Shown in pieces: positions 1 through 6,057 of a stretch of 20,406 nucleotides of DNA. The DNA is from a virus. The stretch's first letter is position 1. Every line of letters begins with the position of its first letter. Where the stretch lies: the IMG/VR virus record IMGVR_UViG_3300047276_000464, positions 1-20,406 of that record, one strand, 5' to 3'. The position numbers and the translations under genes were made by a program. The notes below the pieces were generated by a model. It was not told where the DNA came from. It did not search any database and worked only from the letters and a program-made list of their open reading frames with translations.

Positions 1-2344
1 GCGATCCGGCCAGGCCGATCACCGTGGGATCACCCCACTGCGCCACCTGCACGCCAGTGCCGGCTTGCGTCCACACCGGAATGCTGCCCCCGGTGCCGCC
101 GCCCATTGTCCAGGTGCCGGTGGCCGGTGTCGGTGCATCTTCGGTGGTGCACAGCCCTGCAGGGCTGGGTGCGATCACATAGCCGACCGTGCCCGGGTTC
201 AGTGATGCACCCTTGCTCCAGGTTTCGGTGCCATCGAACACCGCAGCGAAGGCATCCAGGTGTGCCGTCACACCCGTGCGCAGGTTGTGCCACACACCCT
301 TCGGTGCTTCCCGCCAATCGGCCGGCACACCCTTCGGCTGGCTGTAGGTGAGCACCGTGGTGGGCAGCATCCGCTGAATCACATTCGGGGTGCCGCCATT
401 CCAGGCAAAGCCGCTGCCCACATCACCGGTAGTCGCCTGGCTGATGCTGGCACTGGCCTGCCAGTTGGCAGGGTTGCCGTAGGTGCCACTGACGCAGAAC
501 ACATTTGTGAAATCCCAATCGGCAGGGGCCTTGCGGATGATCACAGCACCACCTGCGCAGGTGATCGCTGCAGCCGCCACCGCCGCCGATGCTGCGCTGC
601 TGCTGCTCACTATCACCGGGGTGGCGCTGCTGTCAGTGGCGGTGCTGGTGATTCGCAGGAACTGCCCCACATCACCAGCCACCGGGGTGTAGGTGAGCGC
701 CGTGGCGCCGGTGATCGGAATCCAGGGGCCACCAGCTGCTGCTGCCCGCTCCCACTGATTCGCCACTGCCACCGGTGCCAAGCCGCCGGTGAAGGTGCCA
801 GCTGTTGCCGGCCCCCAGGCAGTGCCGGCCACTGGGCTGCCGGTTGGCAATGCCGGAGCAGCGGCAGCTGCCAGCGCAGCGCCCACAGCCCCCGTGGCGG
901 CACTGGGCACATCGATCCGGTGCGGGGTGGGGGTGTTGGCATCGGTGGCCACTGCCACCACCCGCAGGAACTTGCCGGCATCGGCAGCGGTCAGCACATA
1001 GGTGTTGCCGGTGGCGCCGGTGATCGTGCTCCAGGGGCCCGTGGCGGCCGCTGCCCGCTCCCAGCGGTAGGTGTAAGTGATCGGTGGCTTGCCTGCTGTT
1101 GCAGTGCCACCTGCAGCGGTCAGGGTGCTGCCCACCACCAGGCTGCCGGTGATCGTGGGAGCAGTGCCCGCCAGCAGCGGCACATCCGCCGGGGCGGCCA
1201 CCGTTGCAGTCGCCGCACCTAGTGCTGTTGCCTGCTGCGGCGCCGGCACCGTGGCATCGGTGGCGATCGTTTTCACCCGCAGGTGTTGGCCTTGCAGGCT
1301 GGCATCCACCACCAGTTCCAGCGGTTTGCTGGGATCAGTCGGTGCCACCGGCGCCCAGCCAGTGGTGCCATCCGCGCTGGATTCCCACACGGTCTGCAGC
1401 GTCACTGGCGCCAGGCCGCCGGTGAAGGTGCCGGGCACTGCGGTGAGGGTTTTGCCCACCTGCACCGTGCCGGTGATCGTTGGCACCGTGGCCACCTGCA
1501 GCGCAGGCGGTGCCACCACCACTTCAGCAGTGGCCTGGGTGACGGATTTCGGCGGCACTTCGGAATCGGTGCCGGTCTGCACCAGCCGGATTTCAGCGCC
1601 CAGATCCAGTGCACTGGGGGTGTAGCTCAGGCCAGTGGCGCCAGCGATCGGCCGCCACACCTTCGGCCCGCCACCGGTGGCCGGCAGGGCGATCTCCCAC
1701 TGGTAGCTGTAAGTGAACGGCCCGGTGCCGCCCGTGACGGTGCCAGGCGTTGCCGTGAGCGCCTGCAGCGGGTTGATCACGCTGGCTGCACTCAGGGTGG
1801 GCAGCGTGCCCCAGCGCAGGGCCTGCACCTGTGGCCTGCCGTGCGCATCAGGCTGCTGCGGTGCGTTGCCGCCAAACACCCACTGCCAGGTTTCGATAAT
1901 CGGTGCGGCGCCGGTATCCAGTGGCGGCGGGCCGCTGCCCTTATAGGTCGTATCAGTGGGCAGCGATGCCACCACCTTGTAGGCGTAGAAATCCTGATCC
2001 GACTCCAGCAGCGGTTCGACCGTGGTGACACTCAGCCGGTTGCCCTGATACCAGACCTGATCGGCGGTGGTGGGCTCCACCGGCAGCGTGGTGCTATCGA
2101 ACCAGAAGGTCACATCACTGGTGCTGCTGTAGCCGTCTTTATTGAAGGCAGCGTGCGGGCCTATCAGCTTGCTCACCACTGCCCCGCCGCAGTGGAAAAT
2201 CCGATCGCTGGTGACGCCGATATTTCCGGTCAGTGGATCGTATGCGCCGTGATTTTTCTGGATCAGCCAGATCGCTGGTTCCCTGAAGGCATCCACCAGA
2301 TCCTTCGCCAGCTTTGTGGCCCAGGCGCTTTGCGGTGCTGTCAT
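1..2344 (-). CDS. Ig-like repeat virion protein with neck-like N-terminus, partial (3' end outside window)
   Basis: Open from an ATG at 2344 to the left edge, 781 codons with no stop. Residues 1-130 have a globular pattern (DQVWYQGNRLSVTTVEP) resembling small head-completion or head-tail joining proteins. From about residue 180 to 590 there are four units of roughly 100 residues. The best-conserved units have PTITG..VVG.TLTA, a WERAAAA.GPW core and LRV...ATDA near the end, which is the Ig-like beta-sandwich repeat common in phage tail and surface proteins. The remainder (about 600-781) is Gly/Thr/Trp-rich and unassigned. The start overlaps the stop of the connector gene by one base (TGATG), so the two are probably translationally coupled. 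It may act at the neck or tail, displaying Ig-like domains for weak surface binding; that role is inferred. The fusion of a neck-like domain to Ig repeats is unusual. Reading frame certain, function moderate. Confidence 0.8.
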   Translation of the reverse strand, partial: MTAPQSAWATKLAKDLVDAFREPAIWLIQKNHGAYDPLTGNIGVTSDRIFHCGGAVVSKLIGPHAAFNKDGYSSTSDVTFWFDSTTLPVEPTTADQVWYQGNRLSVTTVEPLLESDQDFYAYKVVASLPTDTTYKGSGPPPLDTGAAPIIETWQWVFGGNAPQQPDAHGRPQVQALRWGTLPTLSAASVINPLQALTATPGTVTGGTGPFTYSYQWEIALPATGGGPKVWRPIAGATGLSYTPSALDLGAEIRLVQTGTDSEVPPKSVTQATAEVVVAPPALQVATVPTITGTVQVGKTLTAVPGTFTGGLAPVTLQTVWESSADGTTGWAPVAPTDPSKPLELVVDASLQGQHLRVKTIATDATVPAPQQATALGAATATVAAPADVPLLAGTAPTITGSLVVGSTLTAAGGTATAGKPPITYTYRWERAAAATGPWSTITGATGNTYVLTAADAGKFLRVVAVATDANTPTPHRIDVPSAATGAVGAALAAAAAPALPTGSPVAGTAWGPATAGTFTGGLAPVAVANQWERAAAAGGPWIPITGATALTYTPVAGDVGQFLRITSTATDSSATPVIVSSSSAASAAVAAAAITCAGGAVIIRKAPADWDFTNVFCVSGTYGNPANWQASASISQATTGDVGSGFAWNGGTPNVIQRMLPTTVLTYSQPKGVPADWREAPKGVWHNLRTGVTAHLDAFAAVFDGTETWSKGASLNPGTVGYVIAPSPAGLCTTEDAPTPATGTWTMGGGTGGSIPVWTQAGTGVQVAQWGDPTVIGLAGS
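560..1815 (-). repeat. Four tandem Ig-like domain-coding units (~300 bp period)
   Basis: The coding strand holds four tandem units of about 300 bp inside the Ig-repeat protein. The units at about 560-870, 890-1180 and 1200-1490 are most alike. At DNA level, positions 777-799 and 1410-1432 match at 22 of 23 bases, and the WERAAAA-coding segments near 1045 and 750 are also nearly identical. The fourth unit (about 1510-1815) is more diverged. This indicates repeat expansion by duplication; unit borders are approximate. Confidence 0.7.
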
Positions 2345-3084
2345 CAGCCCAGCCACCCCGTGGTGCCGACACGATCCACATAGTCGCCCCACATCCCGCT
2401 GGCCGTGGGCAGCATCCGGCTGCTGTCACTGATGCCCACCGGATACGGCATCACGAACGGCAGGCCATCCAACCTTCGACACCCACCGCCGCAGCCATCA
2501 CCTGCGCCCCTGGTGAGCACACGCGCGCTGCCGGTGGAAGGTGGCACCATCCAGCACCGCAGCAGGTCCGACAGCCACGGGAATGCACCCAGCACGCGCG
2601 GCAGCTGCGCGCCGGTGCTGGTGGTTTTGCTGGTGGTGGTGCTGCTGCTGGCCGGTGCGAAAAATTCCTGCTCCAGCTCGCCTAATTTCTGCCGCTTCAC
2701 GGCACCATTGCCGCCGCCTGCGGTGCTGGTGGTGATCGTGGCGCCGGTGCTGCCGGCCAGGGCAGGCACCAGGGCTGTGGGTGTGATGTGCAGGCTGAGC
2801 GCCAGCTGGCACACCGCCGACACCACATCACCGGGCAATGCCGTGCACACGGCTTCACCGCAGCCGCTGCTGGCCGCCAGCTTCCGCGGCCACGCCCAGG
2901 GCTGGGTGGTGCCACACTTTTCACCCCACCAGTGCAGCGACTCCAGCGCCCGGCTGGCTTCAGTGATCGCCACCTGTTTTTCAGCTGCCGTCAGCGCCAG
3001 CCACTGGGCATTCCCGAAGCTGCTGGCGAACCAGGTATCAGCATCGGCCACCGTGATGTAGCCGTTCGTATCAGGCAGGGCCAC
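2344..3084 (-). CDS. Head-tail connector, DnaT-like/gp6-like family
   Basis: A protein of 246 residues. The N-terminal half has the pattern of the phage connector family often labelled 'DnaT-like ssDNA-binding': a Tyr/Asp-rich start (NGYITVADADTWF), an alpha-helical stretch with EKQVAITEASRALES, then W-W-G-x-K and Q-x-W-x-WPR (about residues 52-67), then a PGDVVSAVCQLALSL helix (84-98). In related phages this protein forms the ring between portal and tail. Residues 110-170 are Thr/Ser/Gly-rich linker and the C-terminus is Cys/Gly-rich and unassigned. The start is GTG at 3084 with no Shine-Dalgarno. It lies two genes after the capsid gene, the usual place for connectors. Its stop overlaps the next ATG by one base. 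The DnaT label reflects family naming; a replication role is unlikely here. Confidence 0.75.
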   Translation of the reverse strand: MALPDTNGYITVADADTWFASSFGNAQWLALTAAEKQVAITEASRALESLHWWGEKCGTTQPWAWPRKLAASSGCGEAVCTALPGDVVSAVCQLALSLHITPTALVPALAGSTGATITTSTAGGGNGAVKRQKLGELEQEFFAPASSSTTTSKTTSTGAQLPRVLGAFPWLSDLLRCWMVPPSTGSARVLTRGAGDGCGGGCRRLDGLPFVMPYPVGISDSSRMLPTASGMWGDYVDRVGTTGWLG

Positions 3085-3126
3085 AGCAGCTGGCGCAGGG
3101 TGCTGCCAGGCAGTGTAGGTGCGGCT

Positions 3127-3291
3127 TCACAGCGCAACCATCAGCACCCGGAAGCCCTTCCGCTTCCAGGTCCGCACCGCTGCTCGCACTTCATCCGGCC
3201 AGTAGTCGACCACCGCGGGCCAGGCCGGTGGGCGCTGGTGCTCCGGCAGCCGATCGTCGGGTTCCAGATACACCCGCACCACCCCCAGCAT
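3127..3291 (-). CDS. Small hypothetical protein between capsid and connector
   Basis: ATG at 3291 gives 54 residues. An upstream in-frame GTG at 3342 would give 71 but lies against the terminator tract, so I prefer the ATG. The sequence begins MLGVVRVYLEPDDRLPEH and ends with a basic/hydrophobic tail (TWKRKGFRVLMVAL). There are no membrane segments or recognised motifs. The position between capsid and connector fits a minor head or neck protein, but I do not recognise it and no Shine-Dalgarno is visible. It lies downstream of a strong terminator, so it would be expressed by read-through. It could be a spurious frame, although the codon bias (G/C at third positions) agrees with the neighbours. 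Confidence 0.45.
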   Translation of the reverse strand: MLGVVRVYLEPDDRLPEHQRPPAWPAVVDYWPDEVRAAVRTWKRKGFRVLMVAL

Positions 3292-3343
3292 CGGCCTGCA
3301 GCAGCTGCTGGCACCGTAGCCGCAGCACCTGGGCCTGGGCACG

Positions 3344-3367
3344 AAAAAAGGGGCCCCGCAGGGCCCC
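3344..3367 (-). terminator. Rho-independent terminator after the capsid gene
   Basis: On the minus strand a 7-bp GC stem (GGGGCCC / GGGCCCC) with a 4-nt loop is followed immediately by six T residues. It lies 39 bases after the capsid stop. This is the only textbook intrinsic terminator in the window. It fits high capsid-gene transcription with reduced read-through into connector and tail genes. Confidence 0.85.
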
Positions 3368-3406
3368 AGGTGATCGCTGCCAGCCGCCGACTGCTGGCGT
3401 GCTGGA

Positions 3407-4585
3407 TCAGGTGTACTTCGATGTGTCGAAGGGGGTGTTCACCAGCAGGCGCACACCACCAGCGTTCTTCACATCACCGAAGGCGAAGCCCCAGTTAGCA
3501 GCAGTGCCCAGGGCAGCTGCGTCGGGGTTGCTGTTGCTGCCGCTCCAGGTGAAGCCGAACAGGTGGTAGGCGTAGTGATAATCGCAGGAAACGATGGTTT
3601 CCTTCGACAGGATGTTGCGGTCGGATTCGATTCGCAGTTCCTGCTGGAAACCTTCGGCCAGTGCACCTTCCTGGAACATCAGCACGGGATATTTTTTAGC
3701 CCCGCCAGTTGTGCCAGTTGCAATAGGCCCAAGGTTGTCAGTTACGATCACGCGCATACCACAGAACCAGGCAATGCTGGTATCTGTGATCCCCACGCCG
3801 CCGCCGCCCCATTTAATATCAGTGCCCGAACTTAGGGAATCTGAACTAAAAGTGAGGAGGCCCGATTGTTGCAGGTAGAAATACACATTGCTGTGCATTG
3901 CGATCACCCGCAGCTGATCGGCGCGCTCGCCCAGGGGTGCCTTGCCGGCGATCGCCGTGGCGGCGCTCAGGTAGTTGGCAGCAGCCGGGGCGGTGGTGCC
4001 AGTGGCAGCCACATCAGTGGTGAGGTTGGAAACACCGGTGGCGGTACTGCTGAACATCCCGGCCAGGGCCGTGAACAGCGTTTTTTCCTTCAGGCTGTTA
4101 AGCGCATCAGCCACCTGCAGGCGCAGGTGGTTCAGCGGGTCAACGCCCAGCGCCATCATCGAAATGTCGTCCGCCGCATAGGCGAAACCACGCCGCAGGA
4201 TGGGTGCCACCTGTTTCGTGGCAGCCAGGTGCTGCGGTGTGAGATAGCCGCCCTTCGACGCGCCCCAGGTGTTATTGGATTCAATAACTTCCTCGGTCGG
4301 ATTCAGGGTTTTCCAGGTGGGCACTTCCACCTGAATACCACCCATTCGGGCATTCAGCGCAGGGTGCTGAATCACCACGCCGGAGCGCAGCAGCTGGGAG
4401 CGGGCGTGCACCGCTTCAGCCACATACGCGGCGAACATAGGGTTTTTGACTGCCCCAGTGATGTCCGCCAGCTTCGTGCCACCCCACACTTCGGTGGCGT
4501 GCTGGAAGGTCTGTGCACCAGTGGGGGCTGTTCCCCACTGAGCGCCGGGCGCCTTCGTGTCAGTGTTGATATATGGAACGCCCAT
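3407..4585 (-). CDS. Major capsid protein
   Basis: A protein of 392 residues that should form the icosahedral shell. Support is the order (scaffold immediately upstream, connector downstream), the length typical of HK97-fold coat proteins, and sequence features: an N-terminal arm, a helical segment (AAYVAEAVHARSQLLRSG, about 52-69), a stretch of EVPTW...EEVIESNNT, and a large Gly/Thr-rich beta region ending in a Phe/Tyr-rich C-terminus. It resembles coat proteins found with coiled-coil scaffolds more than the protease-fused HK97 type; no protease is seen. It has the strongest ribosome binding site in the window (AGGAGG, 8 nt before ATG) and an intrinsic terminator, both fitting very high expression. 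Residues about 238-302 use A/T-ending codons unlike the rest (see findings). Exact capsid family not proven from sequence alone. Confidence 0.85.
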   Translation of the reverse strand: MGVPYINTDTKAPGAQWGTAPTGAQTFQHATEVWGGTKLADITGAVKNPMFAAYVAEAVHARSQLLRSGVVIQHPALNARMGGIQVEVPTWKTLNPTEEVIESNNTWGASKGGYLTPQHLAATKQVAPILRRGFAYAADDISMMALGVDPLNHLRLQVADALNSLKEKTLFTALAGMFSSTATGVSNLTTDVAATGTTAPAAANYLSAATAIAGKAPLGERADQLRVIAMHSNVYFYLQQSGLLTFSSDSLSSGTDIKWGGGGVGITDTSIAWFCGMRVIVTDNLGPIATGTTGGAKKYPVLMFQEGALAEGFQQELRIESDRNILSKETIVSCDYHYAYHLFGFTWSGSNSNPDAAALGTAANWGFAFGDVKNAGGVRLLVNTPFDTSKYT

Positions 4586-4593
4586 TGTGGGAG

Positions 4594-4599
4594 CCTCCT
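4594..4599 (-). promoter_or_regulatory. Strong Shine-Dalgarno for the capsid gene
   Basis: Perfect AGGAGG on the minus strand, 8 nt before the capsid ATG. Most other genes checked here have no comparable site, so it fixes the capsid start and marks it for high translation. Confidence 0.9.
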
Positions 4600-4639
4600 A
4601 GGTAAGGGTTGGGTTTAGCCGTGTTCACCCACCACTGAA

Positions 4640-5401
4640 TCACCCGCGCATCGCTTCAGCTTTCAGTGCTTTTGCTAGTTCGGGGTTTGTGGTTTCCAGC
4701 TGGAAGGCAGCGGTGAAGTTGCCTGTGCGATAGGGATTTTCCAGCCCAGGTGCCACCGATGAAGTGCCCGCCTGTGCTGGTGCGCCCATCCCGCGGGCAT
4801 TGCCCGGCGCGAAGTGATGCACCCACCCGGAACCCGGGTTGCGCAGGTTGGCCAGGTGATCGCCCAGCGGCACTTCCGCGCCACCGGCCAGCACCACTGG
4901 CTGCCCGTCATCGTTCACACGCAGTGCAGGCTGCAGCAGCCCATAGAGCTGCTCAGGCACCAGGGCATTCGCCCGGCTGATTTCCTGCAGTGCAGCTGCG
5001 CGCAGGCGATCCTGTTCAGCAGACTGCTGCAGGTTCGCCAGCTGGCCCTTCAGCTCCAGGATTTCCTGATCGCGCTGGGCGATCGTGCCTTTCGCATCAG
5101 ACCACAGCTGTTTGAACTGGCCCTGATCTTCCAGCTGTTTGGCTGCACCAGCTTCGGCAGCATTGCGCAATGCTTCCAGGTCGGCCTGGAGCTGCGCCAG
5201 TTGCTTCCGCGTGGCTTCGGCTTCACGCTTCGCATCCCGCGCCTGGCTGTTCGCCAGGTTCAGTTTGATCCGCAACCGTTCAGCATCGGCACCGCCTGAC
5301 GCATCCAGGTCTGAAGCATCGATCGGCTGATTCAGCAGTTCGGGGGGCACCGCCGCCACCGACGCAGGGGGCACGGCCACCGCTGCAGCGTCATCAGGCA
5401 T
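4640..5401 (-). CDS. Capsid scaffolding protein
   Basis: A protein of 253 residues. The N-terminus (1-40) is Ala/Pro/Asp-rich and acidic. Residues about 40-145 are a long charged coiled coil rich in Lys, Glu, Gln and Ala (for example EAEATRKQLAQLQADLEALR). The C-terminal third is flexible and ends with a basic helix (ELAKALKAEAMRG). This design, and the position directly before the capsid gene, is that of an internal scaffold that guides procapsid assembly and then leaves. A basic C-terminal helix commonly binds coat protein in such scaffolds. The ATG at 5401 has no Shine-Dalgarno. The capsid gene starts 54 bases after its stop. No protease domain is present, so it is a stand-alone scaffold. 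Confidence 0.8.
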   Translation of the reverse strand: MPDDAAAVAVPPASVAAVPPELLNQPIDASDLDASGGADAERLRIKLNLANSQARDAKREAEATRKQLAQLQADLEALRNAAEAGAAKQLEDQGQFKQLWSDAKGTIAQRDQEILELKGQLANLQQSAEQDRLRAAALQEISRANALVPEQLYGLLQPALRVNDDGQPVVLAGGAEVPLGDHLANLRNPGSGWVHHFAPGNARGMGAPAQAGTSSVAPGLENPYRTGNFTAAFQLETTNPELAKALKAEAMRG

Positions 5402-5473
5402 ACAACCGTTATGGAATAGGGAACAGGCCCACCTTAGTGCACCCGGTCACAACCGGCAGCAGCAGGGCACATT

Positions 5474-5602
5474 TCAGCCCTGGCCACGGGTTTGCTTCCG
5501 CCCGTGGTTCGGTTTGCTGCCGCGGCCCTGGCCCTGCCTGGTGCGCTTCCTGATCGGGTTCAGCCGCTGCTGGCTGGTGGGGCTGCCCTTCGGTTTCGCC
5601 AT
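5474..5602 (-). CDS. Very basic 42-residue protein
   Basis: ATG at 5602, stop TGA at 5474, 42 residues: MAKPKGSPTSQQRLNPIRKR, then Gly/Gln/Arg/Lys-rich to the end. It has 12 Lys/Arg, one His and no Asp or Glu, so its charge is extreme. A weak AGGG lies about 6 nt before the ATG. It sits 24 bases after the membrane-protein stop and 72 bases before the scaffold start, in line with the operon. Such peptides can bind nucleic acid; packaging, internal capsid or host-modulating roles are possible but unproven. It might be a chance frame, but the absence of acidic residues and the tight spacing argue for a gene. Confidence 0.5.
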   Translation of the reverse strand: MAKPKGSPTSQQRLNPIRKRTRQGQGRGSKPNHGRKQTRGQG

Positions 5603-5626
5603 CGATGCCCTGGTGCTGCAGGCAGC

Positions 5627-5929
5627 CTATGGCCCCGGGCCAGGCCCATCACCAGGCCCGCGCCCTGGCAGCTGCACCAGCAGTGCCAGCAGCACTTCCA
5701 GCCAGCGATTCAGCTGGTTTTCAGCCCGCTGCCTGGCTTCGGGGCACACATCGCGGAAGCTCAGCGGTTTGTCGGCTGTGCCCTCCCTGGCGATCGTGCC
5801 CATTTCATCGAATACGGCACGCTCACAGAACCGCAGGGCTTCGTGGGTGTAGATCACGCTGGATGCCAGCAGCACACCCAGCAGGCCCATCACGATCGCG
5901 TGCTGGCTGGGCCCGCGCGGCCACTTCAT
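5627..5929 (-). CDS. Small membrane protein, possible holin-like
   Basis: ATG at 5929 overlaps the previous stop by 4 bases (ATGA) and gives 100 residues. Residues 10-27 (AIVMGLLGVLLASSVIY core) form one clear membrane segment after a short basic N-terminus. A second amphipathic/hydrophobic helix lies at 76-88 (WLEVLLALLVQLP), followed by a Gly/Pro tail (GPGDGPGPGP). Cys35 and Cys62 lie in the intervening hydrophilic region. Size and hydrophobic segments would fit a holin or other small inner-membrane phage protein, but there is no adjacent endolysin in the window, so the lysis role is only a guess. A longer in-frame start upstream (6127) would run inside the fibre gene and is rejected because of the neat ATGA overlap. 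Confidence 0.6.
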   Translation of the reverse strand: MKWPRGPSQHAIVMGLLGVLLASSVIYTHEALRFCERAVFDEMGTIAREGTADKPLSFRDVCPEARQRAENQLNRWLEVLLALLVQLPGRGPGDGPGPGP

Positions 5930-6057
5930 CGCTGCTGTTCCTGCTGCTCCAGCAGCAGCAGGTGTTCCTTCAGGGCATCTAGGCAGGCCTGATCGATGCC
6001 GACCTGCTCCAGCAGCTGGCGGCATTCGGCTGCGGTGTCGGGCAGCTGTTCTGGCAT
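5926..6057 (-). CDS. Small Gln/Leu-rich helical protein
   Basis: ATG at 6057 overlaps the stop of the fibre gene by one base (TGATG), giving 43 residues, and its own stop overlaps the membrane-protein ATG by 4 bases. The sequence is predicted helical and acidic, ending in LKEHLLLLEQQEQQR. The overlaps on both sides strongly suggest a translated link in a coupled series. No family recognised; a small chaperone or an accessory of the fibre or membrane protein is possible. Confidence 0.6.
   Translation of the reverse strand: MPEQLPDTAAECRQLLEQVGIDQACLDALKEHLLLLEQQEQQR

Noticed and set aside
260-2383. Plus-strand open frames of 320 and 366 codons at the left end
   Set aside because: The minus strand of the same region is open throughout, starts in a clean TGATG overlap and encodes regular Ig-like repeats; the plus products are Arg/His/Cys-rich shadows.
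4600-4639. CACCCACCAC-like copy on the plus strand between scaffold and capsid genes
   Set aside because: It has opposite orientation, does not precede a start codon, and matches only 10 bases; probably chance in this C/A-rich sequence.
5402-5473. Possible promoter before the scaffold gene (TTGTGA, CATAAC/TATTCC-like boxes)
   Set aside because: The boxes do not fall at 16-18 nt spacing and no leader motif is present.
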